Assembly: GCF_000482865.1 (NCBI RefSeq)
Contig: NZ_KI519516.1
Coordinates: forward strand, 19,755 to 83,754
DNA: 64,000 nt
DNA from: Actinokineospora inagensis DSM 44258
GTDB taxonomy: Bacteria; Actinomycetota; Actinomycetes; Mycobacteriales; Pseudonocardiaceae
Direction of reading: 5' to 3'
The translations under genes and the position numbers were made by a program. This document shows positions 24,722 to 34,900 of the stretch, in pieces. The notes beneath the pieces are model-generated. The model was given only the letters and a program-made list of their open reading frames with translations, made no database searches and was not told where the DNA came from. Every line of letters starts with the position of its first letter. Positions within the stretch are counted from its first letter, which is position 1.

Positions 24722-27270
24722 AATCGCGGGACTCCACCGTCCTCGGCCATGGCCCGGCCGAGGACGACCGACTACGTGCCATGTTGCTCGACCCCGGGGC
24801 GGAGCACGGGTCCTTCGCCGACGACCTCTACGCCCGGGTGGCACACCTGTGCCGCACCCACGAGGGCAGCGATCTCGACTTCGCCGTCCTGGTCCGGCAC
24901 CTGCTCCGCCGGTGGAGCATGGCGGGCAAGCAGTCGGCGCTCCTGGCCACGGCCGCCGTCCTGTCCACCCGGCTCCGCGCGGCAGCGGCGGCAACCGACC
25001 TGGTGGAGGTCAACCCGGATGAATGGCGGGCAGTGCCGTGGCGTCCGGACTGGCTCGCCGACAACGGCGACGGCGTCAGCGGCGGCCCGGACAGCGCGGC
25101 GGTCGCCGGAACCGCCGATCAGGTCCGGTTCCACCAGGTCGACCTCCCCGCCGACCCGTTCTTCGAGAAGATCACCGGATTCACCTCCTACCGGACCCCA
25201 GGCCAGCAGGCCGCCGCACGAGCCGTGATGACGGTTCCGCCGGGCAGCACGATCACCGCGATGCTCCCGACGGGATCGGGGAAGACGCAGGTCGCGTTGT
25301 GCCTGGCCGAACGGTGGACGTCGAGCGTCTGCCTCATCGTGGTCCCGACCGTGGCATTGGCCCACGACTTCGAACGTCGGTTCCGTGACCACTACGCGGG
25401 CAGGAACGATCGGGTGAAACGGGAGGACCTCGTGTTCGCGTGGACCGCGGACACCCCGCCGGACACCAGGCGGCGCATCCGCGACGCGATCGTCCACGGC
25501 AGGCAACGGATCCTGGTGACCTCGCCGGAGTCCGTGACGCGCTCGTTGAGCGAGACACTGAAGCAGGCAGCGGCCAATGGCAGGCTCAGCGGACTGGTGA
25601 TCGACGAGGCCCACCTGGTCACCCAGTGGGGCCGTGACTTCCGACCCGAGTTCCGCACCCTGGCCGCCCTGCGGCGGGACCTGCTGGCCGAGGTGAACGA
25701 GGCTGATCGACCGCCCGTGACGTTGCTGCTGAGCGCCACGCTGGGCTCCACCGAACTGAACGACTTGCACATGCTGTTCGCCAAGCCCGACCCGATGACG
25801 CTTGTCGCGGCGAACGCGCTCCGGCAGGAACCGGACGTGTGGACCGCGGAGTCGTCGACCTCCGAGCAAAGGGCACAGAGGGTCCTGGAAACCCTCGCCC
25901 GCACCCCCCGTCCAGCTATCCTGTACGTGACCCGACCGGAGGACGCCGATCACTGGGCCACCAGGCTCCGCGCGGCGGGTTACGCCCGTCTGTCCGTTGT
26001 AACCGGCAAGACGAGCAACGACAACCGTGCACAGGTACTGGCCGACCTGCGCAGCGGTCCCGGGGAACCCGCACAGACGGACCTGGTGGTGGCCACCTCA
26101 GCGTTCGGGTTGGGTATCGACTACGCCCACCTCCGGACAATCGTGCACGCTTGTTTGCCGGAGACCGTAGACCGTTGGTATCAGGAACTCGGGCGCGGCG
26201 GGCGGGACGGTCACGCCTGTGCGGGTTTCCTGCTGACCGCCCCGGAGGACACCGACATGGCCGCGCGCCTCACCACGAAGGTCCTGTCGGCCGAAACCGC
26301 GTGGAAACGGTGGACCGACCTGTGGACGCACCGACGAGCACTCCGCAACGAGCAGTTCGTCGATCTCGAGGGCAGCACCGGCTCAGTCCAGGAAGGCAGC
26401 TACAACCGCAAGTGGAACGCCCAGTTGGTGCAAGGCTTGGTGGAGCTCGAGGCGATCGAGCACCATTTGGTCCACTTCGACGACGTTCTCACGTTGAGCG
26501 GGGACAACGACGTGCGCACGGACTGGGTCGCCGTTGATCCGATCCGAGCCGACCTCGCTGAACTGGACTACTGGAGACAGCACTGGGAGACGTGGCAACG
26601 AGACCAGTGGAAGCGATCCAATGCGTCTCTGACGGCCGTGCGCCGCGTGGTCGAGGGGCACGTCGCCGCGTGTGCTGAGATCGCGCGGTACTACCAGCCC
26701 GACCAGCAGGTGCTCGACCGGCACGGTCCAGCCGCCCGGTGGGTGGCACCCGAGGCCAAGTGCGGTCGGTGCCCGCGGTGCCGGCGGGACAAGGTGGAAC
26801 CACCTGGCGATCCGGCACCACGCCCGCTGCAAAGGTGGCCGATCGACGGTCCCGAACCCGACCTCGGCGGCCTCTCCGCACTGCGGCTCGACCCCGGGCT
26901 TGTCCTGCTGTCCGCTCCCGATCCGGTGGCAGTCGCACCCCAGCTCACCCCGTCGCTGGTCCGCCGCGGCATCAGGCACCTGGCCGGTCCGGTCGGTGCA
27001 CTTCCCCCGGTGGACGTGCTGTTCCACGACCAGAGCCCCGTGTCCCCCCTCTCGTTGACCCCACATGGGGCGTTCGTGGTTTACCCACTCGGGAAACGGA
27101 TCTCGCCGTTGTGGCTCAATCGCGGGAAACGGCTGAGCGCCCGAGATCCGGAGCGACCACCCGTGGACATCCTGTTGGTACCGTCCGACGCCCACATCGG
27201 GGACTTGGACGTGGTGCGGGACCTTCGCGCAGTCGATGCGTTGACCGCCTTGCAGATTCTCGGAGAGTGA
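24718..27270 (+). CDS. dpdF: DpdF-like RecQ-family helicase
   Basis: This 850-residue protein contains Walker A TGSGKT (185-190), the RecQ-like motif II block VIDEAHLVTQWGRDFRPEF (DEAH 296-299), LLLSATL, and motif VI YQELGRGGRDG near residue 490. A Cys cluster KCGRCPRCRRDK near 680 could be a zinc site. The domain content fits DpdF. Translation probably starts at ATG 24718, which overlaps the dpdE stop in an ATGA; TTG 24688 is an alternative. The C-terminal 150 residues are of unknown function. Confidence 0.88.
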   Translation: MKSRDSTVLGHGPAEDDRLRAMLLDPGAEHGSFADDLYARVAHLCRTHEGSDLDFAVLVRHLLRRWSMAGKQSALLATAAVLSTRLRAAAAATDLVEVNPDEWRAVPWRPDWLADNGDGVSGGPDSAAVAGTADQVRFHQVDLPADPFFEKITGFTSYRTPGQQAAARAVMTVPPGSTITAMLPTGSGKTQVALCLAERWTSSVCLIVVPTVALAHDFERRFRDHYAGRNDRVKREDLVFAWTADTPPDTRRRIRDAIVHGRQRILVTSPESVTRSLSETLKQAAANGRLSGLVIDEAHLVTQWGRDFRPEFRTLAALRRDLLAEVNEADRPPVTLLLSATLGSTELNDLHMLFAKPDPMTLVAANALRQEPDVWTAESSTSEQRAQRVLETLARTPRPAILYVTRPEDADHWATRLRAAGYARLSVVTGKTSNDNRAQVLADLRSGPGEPAQTDLVVATSAFGLGIDYAHLRTIVHACLPETVDRWYQELGRGGRDGHACAGFLLTAPEDTDMAARLTTKVLSAETAWKRWTDLWTHRRALRNEQFVDLEGSTGSVQEGSYNRKWNAQLVQGLVELEAIEHHLVHFDDVLTLSGDNDVRTDWVAVDPIRADLAELDYWRQHWETWQRDQWKRSNASLTAVRRVVEGHVAACAEIARYYQPDQQVLDRHGPAARWVAPEAKCGRCPRCRRDKVEPPGDPAPRPLQRWPIDGPEPDLGGLSALRLDPGLVLLSAPDPVAVAPQLTPSLVRRGIRHLAGPVGALPPVDVLFHDQSPVSPLSLTPHGAFVVYPLGKRISPLWLNRGKRLSARDPERPPVDILLVPSDAHIGDLDVVRDLRAVDALTALQILGE

Positions 27271-27276
27271 AGACCG

Positions 27277-28149
27277 GTGGACTTCCTCAAGACCCATGTC
27301 CGCGCCAGCGCGCAAGCACTGTTGATCATCTGCCGTTACCTCGGTGCACGGCCGGAAGGGCGGACTGTCGCCCAACTGCAGCAGGACCTGCAGCCGGAAG
27401 CGCTGGTGAAGCAGATCAGCCCGAAGGACAGTTCGCTGTTGCCCTCGCTGAAGATCGGCGAGTACCTGGGCATGGTGATCGCCGGCGGCGACTCCACTGA
27501 GGTGTGGTCACCCGGCCCCAGGGCCGAGGCCGCCTTGCTGGTTGACACACCCGGTCAGACAACTGCCTTCTACGTTGCCGTCTTGCAGGCGATCGGGTCC
27601 ACCGCGCTCGCAGACCTGGACTCGGACAACCGTCCGTCGGACGTGGCCATGGGACTGACCTGGTTGGGTTCCCTCGACCCGTACGACCGGATCGCGGCAA
27701 CCGCGGCCGATGCGGACCCCGTGGTGCAAGCCGCCCAGATGGCGGCGGCGATCGGCAACGGTACGCAGTGGCCGCAGTTCACCAGGTGGGCCAAGGTCCT
27801 CGGTCTCGTCACCGCGACCGCGGGCGGCCGGAAGTCGATGCTCGCTCCCGACTGCACGCGCGTGCTGCACCACCTCTTGCCCGCGCTACCGCGTGAGGCT
27901 GAGGCACGCCGATGGATCGACGAGGTCCACACGCAGATCCCGGTGTTGGGGCCGCGACTGGTCGCCGAACTCCCGCAACCCCCGGACACCACCTACGTCG
28001 GCGGCTCGCTCGCGCTCGCGCTGACCAAACTCGACCACACCGGGAAGATCAAACTGGTGGGCACCGCGGACGCGACTTCCAGCGTCATCGTGCGGTTGGG
28101 CGGACACGACCGCGTGGTCGGGCACATCCAGGTCCTGGAGGCGGCGTGA
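27277..28149 (+). CDS. dpdG: DpdG-like protein, function unknown
   Basis: This 290-residue protein has no catalytic motif that could be recognised. It is mainly helical and slightly acidic, with short motifs such as ICRYLGARPEGRTVAQLQQDL near the N terminus that could be a winged-helix. The name is given from its position between the RecQ-like and ATPase genes, as in the Dpd island. GTG 27277 has GGAGAG upstream. The stop overlaps the next start in GTGA. Confidence 0.75.
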   Translation: MDFLKTHVRASAQALLIICRYLGARPEGRTVAQLQQDLQPEALVKQISPKDSSLLPSLKIGEYLGMVIAGGDSTEVWSPGPRAEAALLVDTPGQTTAFYVAVLQAIGSTALADLDSDNRPSDVAMGLTWLGSLDPYDRIAATAADADPVVQAAQMAAAIGNGTQWPQFTRWAKVLGLVTATAGGRKSMLAPDCTRVLHHLLPALPREAEARRWIDEVHTQIPVLGPRLVAELPQPPDTTYVGGSLALALTKLDHTGKIKLVGTADATSSVIVRLGGHDRVVGHIQVLEAA

Positions 28150-31100
28150 CGACATTCGAGGGATTCCGCTGCTGGACGGCCGAATCGGTCCGGGAGACCG
28201 TCTACTCCGACATCGGAGCGCTGCCCAGCGAGGCCGACGCGCTGTTCCTGGCCGCCCACACCCCGATGTCCCTGGTGCACCTGCGCGGTACCGAGATCGT
28301 CGACGGCGACGGGTCCGAGCGAGACGTGCTCAAGGCGCTGCAGGCCGGGTTCGGCGACGCGAACCGCAACACCCTCATCGCGGTGACCGGGGAGTCCGGT
28401 GCGGGCAAGAGCCACGTCGTCCGCTGGGTGCACGCCCACCTGCCCACCGAGCTGGACAACTGCCACGTCCTGTACGTGCCACGCGCCATCCAGACGATCC
28501 GAGACCTGCTGCGCAGCATCGTCGTAGGTCTGCCCGCCGACAGCGGCCACAAACTGATGGCCAGGGTGGAGAACGCGATCGGTGGGATCAGTGAAGCACA
28601 GTTGCGCGACCGGCTGTTGGAAGAGACCCGCTTCGCCCTGACCTGGACGCTACCCGCCGAGGAAGCCGCGCCGGACGAGACCGAGGACGAACGCGAAGCA
28701 CGGCAGGACCGCAACTTGCTGTTGGGCGAACCAGACGACAACGACAAACGCAGGCACGGGTTGGCCGACCTGCTGCAGGTCACCAAGATCAACGAGGCGT
28801 TGTTGCGACCGGGTGGCACGCTCGACGACATCGTCAAGTCGCTGTTCGCCGAGGTGTCCCGGCGCGACAACGCGGGGTTCCAGCTCGGCGACCTCCCGAT
28901 AGGCGTACCCGGCATTCGCAGCGCGGTGAGCAAGTACGAAGAACTCTCCGAGCTGTGGGACCTGGTCTCCCAGGAACCGCAGCAGGCACTGGACGTGCTC
29001 AACCGCGCTGTCGAGAGCGGTCTGGCCACCGCGATCGGGCTGAACCCGCGCGAGGGCGAGACCCTGGACGACCTGTTCCGAGAGGCCCGCCAGACCCTCC
29101 GCGCCCAGGGCAAGGAACTGGTCCTGCTGTTCGAGGACCTCGCCCAGTTCGGCTTCATCAGTGGCGAACTGTATGACCAGTTCGCCACCCAGCCCGGCAC
29201 GGACATGGCCCCCCTACGAGCGGTCTTCGCCGTGACGGATGGCCCGTTCAAGAAGATCGTGCGTACCGTCAATACCCGGATCACCCACCAGTTCGCGGTT
29301 TCCGACACGGCGCTGCCGCGACGCGACGCGTTCATCGCCCGCTACCTCAACCTGGTGCGCCTGGGCCACAGCCGGGTCGACGCCGCGTGGCGGCGGGCAG
29401 ATCGGGACGACGACACCTGGCTGCCGAACGCCTGCGACAGCGGTCCCGACGGTGCGCCGTGCCCCGTGCGGGCCCAGTGCCACTCGGGGTTCGGCAACGT
29501 CGCGATCGAGGGTCTGGGCGAAGTCGGTCTCTACCCGTACAACGCGGTGGCTCTGCGGCGGGCGTTGGACCGGCCCACGACGCCGGACAAGCCTCGCACG
29601 CCTCGAAGCGACATCGACGTGTGCGTGTCCGAGACCCTGGTGGAGACGCACGCCCACCTCGGTCGCGGCACCTTCCCGCACGAGCGCGTCTTCACCAGGT
29701 TCGATCACGAGCACGAGTTGCCCAAAGCGGCCCTGGACGACGGTAGGGCAGGCGAGGAAGGGGCGCGGTACTTCCGCACGGCGGTGCTCTGGGGTGACGT
29801 CCAACGTCCGAACCCGGTTGTGCTCGCGGCCTTCGGACTCGCAGGCACGAACAGTACCGACGCAGGGTCCACGAAGTCGGCCAAGCCGGATCCACCCGCC
29901 GCTCCCAAGCCCGCTCCACGACCTCAAACGGCCGCGACTCCGGCCGGCGCTCCGGCGACCCAGGCACGCAAGCAGAAGAGTCCGCTGCAGCCGTTGTTCC
30001 AGTGGGAAAGCGGTTCTCAACTGACCGAACGTGACGTCAAGAAGTACCGGTCCGCGCTGTACACGCTCGTCCTCACTCGCGTGGACCTCGACCGGGACCT
30101 GATCAACCTGACCGACGGCCTCACCAGCGAACTGTTCAGCGGGTACTTCAAGGTCACGTCCTTCCACTTCGGAGTGGACGCCTACGGCCAGCGAGCCGGA
30201 ACGGACAGCATCACCTTCGACCTGGAACGCCGATCCGAGGACGTCAAGGTCCTCGCCGCCGCCAGGTGGTACGTCGACCACGGGCACTGGGACCCCGAAC
30301 AGGGCGACTGGGAGTGGCCCACGAGCTACACGACGCTCGACCTCATGGTCAGCCTCGAAACCCGGCTCGACGAGTGGGCCGAGACTGTCCGCACCGGCTT
30401 CCTGGCCAAGGTCCGGGTGAAGGACCTGGCCAGGGCCGCGCTCGGAGTCCACGCCGTCGCCCTGCTCTGCACCGGTACCGACCCGCGCGACCTGAGGACG
30501 GTGCGCGCGGCGCTCGCGAATCCGGTGGCGGTCAACATCGCCAACGCGTGGGCGGACGTCGCGAACCTGGCCAGGTCGGTGCTGGGGCAAGACACGATCA
30601 GCGAGATCATCGAGGGGTTCACCGGCTCACGCCAGGGCGCCGGCGCGACCCAACTCGTCGACGTCGCCACGCTCGAGATCGGCCTGCGACAGGCCGTGAC
30701 AACCCCGTCCGCGTTCCTGGACCAGGTGGTGAACAACTTGCGCACCGTCGAGCCCCGGCTGGTGAAAGCCGCGAAGGAGATGCTCACCGCCATCAGGCGG
30801 GCAGGCGCCGCGCTCGTGGACTCGGTCACCGAAGCCCAGGGCGTGTTGACCGACACCCTCCAGGGAGCCAAGCCCCGGTTGGTCGTGGGACCTGCGCAGG
30901 AACTGGCCAGGCAGGCGCTCACCAGCGGTCTGTTCCGGCCCGCGGAGGGCCGCAACGCGTTCTTGGAATCGGTCGACGTCCTCCAGTCCACCCCGGACGA
31001 CTTGCCGTTGACGTGGCGGCCATCGGACGGTTCCGACCAGACCGACAACGCGGTGCACATCCAGTCCTGGGCGGGCGCGGCGATTCGTGCTGCGGGCGCG

Positions 31101-31268
31101 ATGGCGGTGGTCCACGACGCGGTGCTGCGCACCGAAGAGGAGTGCAGGCGCAACACCCCGGAGTCCGACGACATGGAACGGCTGGAACAGCGAGTGCAGG
31201 GCAAACTGGACGAGTTGACCGGACTACTGGCGCGGTTCGGTTCGGAGGCGGGTGCGCTCGATGGCTAG
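28146..31268 (+). CDS. dpdH: DpdH-like P-loop ATPase
   Basis: This 1040-residue protein has Walker A GESGAGKS at residues 82-89 and a likely Walker B, ELVLLFEDLAQFG, near 325. This is the arrangement of a large STAND/AAA-like ATPase. A Cys group (NACDSGPDGAPCPVRAQC) near residue 435 could bind zinc. A Pro/Ala linker (about 580-610) separates the ATPase half from a C-terminal helical half of unknown function. DpdH is the ATPase of the Dpd restriction set. The start codon lies inside the dpdG stop. Confidence 0.85.
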   Translation: MTTFEGFRCWTAESVRETVYSDIGALPSEADALFLAAHTPMSLVHLRGTEIVDGDGSERDVLKALQAGFGDANRNTLIAVTGESGAGKSHVVRWVHAHLPTELDNCHVLYVPRAIQTIRDLLRSIVVGLPADSGHKLMARVENAIGGISEAQLRDRLLEETRFALTWTLPAEEAAPDETEDEREARQDRNLLLGEPDDNDKRRHGLADLLQVTKINEALLRPGGTLDDIVKSLFAEVSRRDNAGFQLGDLPIGVPGIRSAVSKYEELSELWDLVSQEPQQALDVLNRAVESGLATAIGLNPREGETLDDLFREARQTLRAQGKELVLLFEDLAQFGFISGELYDQFATQPGTDMAPLRAVFAVTDGPFKKIVRTVNTRITHQFAVSDTALPRRDAFIARYLNLVRLGHSRVDAAWRRADRDDDTWLPNACDSGPDGAPCPVRAQCHSGFGNVAIEGLGEVGLYPYNAVALRRALDRPTTPDKPRTPRSDIDVCVSETLVETHAHLGRGTFPHERVFTRFDHEHELPKAALDDGRAGEEGARYFRTAVLWGDVQRPNPVVLAAFGLAGTNSTDAGSTKSAKPDPPAAPKPAPRPQTAATPAGAPATQARKQKSPLQPLFQWESGSQLTERDVKKYRSALYTLVLTRVDLDRDLINLTDGLTSELFSGYFKVTSFHFGVDAYGQRAGTDSITFDLERRSEDVKVLAAARWYVDHGHWDPEQGDWEWPTSYTTLDLMVSLETRLDEWAETVRTGFLAKVRVKDLARAALGVHAVALLCTGTDPRDLRTVRAALANPVAVNIANAWADVANLARSVLGQDTISEIIEGFTGSRQGAGATQLVDVATLEIGLRQAVTTPSAFLDQVVNNLRTVEPRLVKAAKEMLTAIRRAGAALVDSVTEAQGVLTDTLQGAKPRLVVGPAQELARQALTSGLFRPAEGRNAFLESVDVLQSTPDDLPLTWRPSDGSDQTDNAVHIQSWAGAAIRAAGAMAVVHDAVLRTEEECRRNTPESDDMERLEQRVQGKLDELTGLLARFGSEAGALDG

Positions 31269-31971
31269 CCGCCTGCCGGACTGGCTCACCGAGGCCGCGC
31301 GAACCGTCGAGCGGGCAAGCGACGACAAGGTCAGGCAGAACCGGATGAACCACCTGCACGAGGTCGACACCACCGTGACCAAGATGCTGGGCAAGCTGGC
31401 TCCGCTGGCCGCCGCGGCCGAAGTGGGAGCGAGCCGGTGGTGGCCGGGCGCGAGTCCACCCGCGGAGACCTTCGGGAAGGTGGCTACCGCGCGCAAGTCC
31501 CTCGACACGCGCCCGTGGAACGCTGCGGAGGCCGCGCTCGACAAGACCATCACCGCGCTCGAGGCCGACCTCAGGTTGGCCTGGCGCACCTACGTGGACC
31601 GGGTCATCAAGGGTGGGAAGTCCGGGCTCCGGGACCTCGTCAAGGTGTTGGGGTCGGCGCCGGGGCTCACCGAGGTCGCAGCGGAAGTCGACAGCGCTCT
31701 GGGCGCCCTGAACAAGGTGCGCTTGGCGTTGCCGGACGAGCAGGCGATGGCGACGGTGACTGCCGCGGCCGAAGCACTTGACCGACTGGCGGACCTCTTG
31801 CCCGCCGACGTCCAGGAGTTCGTCGACGCCGCCACCCAGGAGGGCGCGGAACTGTCCGCGCTGACCCCGGAGGTGATGTCCTGGCTCCTGACGAACGGCG
31901 TCGTGGGCGAGTTCCGCGTCGTTGTCGGTGGACAGGCCACGACCAAGGGACGGGGGCACACTCGTGGCTGA
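31261..31971 (+). CDS. dpdI: DpdI-like protein, function unknown
   Basis: This 236-residue protein is predicted almost wholly helical, with heptad-like stretches (about residues 10-60 and 80-190), and no recognisable catalytic motif. It overlaps dpdH by 8 bases and dpdJ by 8 bases. Its size and place between the ATPase and the DEVH helicase match dpdI. ATG 31261 is preferred; GTG 31252 is in frame. Confidence 0.7.
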   Translation: MASRLPDWLTEAARTVERASDDKVRQNRMNHLHEVDTTVTKMLGKLAPLAAAAEVGASRWWPGASPPAETFGKVATARKSLDTRPWNAAEAALDKTITALEADLRLAWRTYVDRVIKGGKSGLRDLVKVLGSAPGLTEVAAEVDSALGALNKVRLALPDEQAMATVTAAAEALDRLADLLPADVQEFVDAATQEGAELSALTPEVMSWLLTNGVVGEFRVVVGGQATTKGRGHTRG

Positions 31972-34900
31972 CAACCAACTCCGCCGAGACCTGGAGGCGT
32001 TGAGCCGCCTGGAGTTGCACGAGGCGGAACTACTGGCCTGGGGAGCGGTCGGCGCCGAGTGGACCGCCGACGAGATCCAGGACGTCCTCGACCGGACGAA
32101 TGCCGATCCAGGCGTGCTCCAGCGGTTGGTGGACAAGGCCCTGGTTGTTCGGACACCGAACCAGGGGTACCGCACCCGCAGTGCGGAGACGATGCGGTTG
32201 TTGGCAACCCTGCGGCAGGCGTTCGGCAACACGCGGGTCACCGAGGGCAAGTCCCTGGTGCTCGACCACCGATACCTGCACCGGCCGCGGCGGCGGCCAA
32301 AGCGGGACCTGCCCGCGGAACGGGCACTGACCGGCGCGTACCGCTACCTGGAGGGCAACGGCGAAGCGGTGGTACGAGCGATCGCGCCTCCGCACATCTC
32401 GGGGTTTCAGCAGCGCAGCACCGAGACCGTCCTCAAGGCGTTGAGCGGCCGCGATTCATCCGGTGTGATCGTGACCGCGGGCACCGGTAGCGGCAAGACA
32501 CTGGCCTTCTACCTCCCGCTGTTGGCCTGGCTCGCGGACCAAGCGGCCAAGCAAGGTGAGCCTGGCACACTCGCCTTGGCCCTGTACCCGCGCAACGAAC
32601 TGCTGAAAGACCAACTACGGGCTCTGCTGCGGTACCTGGAAACCGCAGCACGCGCGGGCGCAGGCCCGACGCTCAGCGTGGCGACGTGGTTCGGACCCAC
32701 TCCCGTGGACGCCCGCAGTGTCAAACACGTGTGGGACCTGAGGGGGAAGGACTACCTCTGCCCGTACCTGCGCTGCCTGCGGTGCAACGGCGACCTCGTC
32801 TGGCGTGCGTCGGACATGTCGGCCAAGCCCGTCCGTGAACGGTTGGAATGCGTCCAGACGGGCTGTGGCGCTCGCGTCGACGGAAGCGTTCTGCGGCTGA
32901 CCCGCGACAGCGCACAACGACAGCCCGCGCACATCATGTTGACCACGACGGAGTCACTCAACCGGCAACTGTCGGCACCGGGAAACCTGGTCGCCTTCGG
33001 TGTCGTGGCACCGCCAGGGGCGAAAAGGGGTCCCACTCTCGCCACAGTTCTGCTGGACGAGGTGCACACCTACGAGGGACCCACCGGGGCGCAGAACGCG
33101 ATGCTGTTCCGCAGGCTCAAGCACCGGCTGAACCGCGATCTCGTCTGGGTGGGACTCTCGGCGACGCTGCGAGAGCCGGAGCCGTTCCTCGCGCGCCTGG
33201 TCAACCTGAAGTCGTCTGCGGTGGACTCGGTGAGCCCGCGGCCGGACGAAATGGAGGTAACCGGTGCCGAGTACCTGGTCGCGTTGCGGCACAACCCGCA
33301 TTCCAGCACCGGCCCGCTGTCACTGAGCATCCAGACGGCCATGGCGCTGACGCGCGGCTTGGACGCCCCGCAGAACAACCCCATCGACCCGCCCCTGTCG
33401 TCCAACGGCGTGTTCGGCACCAAGGTGTTCGTGTTCACCGACAAGCTCGACAGCACGAACCGGCTGTACTGGGACTTGTGTGACGCAGAGGGAACGGCTC
33501 TGTCCAAGCGGCGACCCAGGTCGCTGGCGCACCTGCGGTCAACCGGGCAAGGCGAACTGAAGGCAGAACACCAGGAACCGCCGGACCTGCGCGACCAGGC
33601 AGGCCAGTTGTGGTGGCTGGCCGAGCACCTTGGCCACAAGATCGACGACGACCAAGCGCTGAAGGTCGGGCGGACCAGTTCGCAGGACCGCGGAGTGGCC
33701 GCCGAGGCGCAAGTGGTGGTTGCCACCGCGACCCTGGAGGTCGGCTTCGACGACGACCAGGTCGGCGCGGTGATCCAGCACAAGGCCCCGCACGACGCGG
33801 CGCAGTTCCTGCAGCGGAAGGGGCGCGCGGGTCGGAGTGTGCAGACCCGGCCGTGGACCGTGGTCGTGTTGAGCGACTGGGGTCGCGACCGGCAGGCGTG
33901 GGACGCGTACGACGCCATGTTCGATCCCGAGTTGCCGCCCCGCACCATCCCGGTGGAGAACCTGTACGTGCTGCGGATCCAGGCGGTGTACGCGCTGCTG
34001 GACTGGCTCGCCTTGTCACTGCGGTACAAGGGCCGGGAGTCCACCTGGACCGACCTGTCCGGTTCCGCCGAGCAACTGTTCCCCACCAACACCAACGCCC
34101 GGGAAGCGGCCGAGGCACGGCAGCGGCAACTGCGGTCCGAGTTGCGCGGACTCCTCGAGAACAGTGGCAAGCGGGTCCTGCTGCGCAGGCACCTGCAGCG
34201 CGCCCTCGGTCTGGGCAGTGACGAGCAGGCCGAGTCCCTCGTGGACACCCTGCTGTGGGAGTCACCCCGCCCACTGCTCCTCGCCGTGGTGCCGACCATG
34301 CTGCGCAGGCTGGAGGACAACTGGCGGGGTGAACCCGTGGGCATGGACAACGGGCTGCAGACCCGGACGCCGCTGCGCGACTTCGTTCCCGGCAACCTGT
34401 TCGACGACCTGCTGGTGCCCGACGTGGAGTTCACCGTGCCGGGGCGTCGCGGGAAGTCCGAGATCCAGCACCTGCCCGCGCTGCGCGCCCTGCGCGAGTT
34501 CTGCCCCGGCAACGTCAGCAGGCACTTCGGGGTGTACTTCGACAACAAGCGGCACTGGATCCCGCTGCCTGCCATCGCCCCAGGCGAGCCCGCGCGTCGG
34601 GTCGACATCAAGGACGTCTACAACGCTCGGTTCGTCGACCGGGTAACCGTGGGCGACCTGGCGGTCGACGTCCACTCGCCGGTCAGCGCGACACTCGAAG
34701 CCGTGGACAACGGCGTCAAGGACGCGTCGTCGATGATCCCCGCGTGGGAGTTCCACGTGAGCAAACTCGGCTCCGGCAACCAGGTCAGCCTGGACCGCGG
34801 CGCCGAGCGGTTGCTCAGTGGCCTGACCGCCCACCTGCACGTCCAAGGGGGTGGTGTGCGGACCATTCGGTACGCCCGAACCGCCCGCGGTACCTTGTGG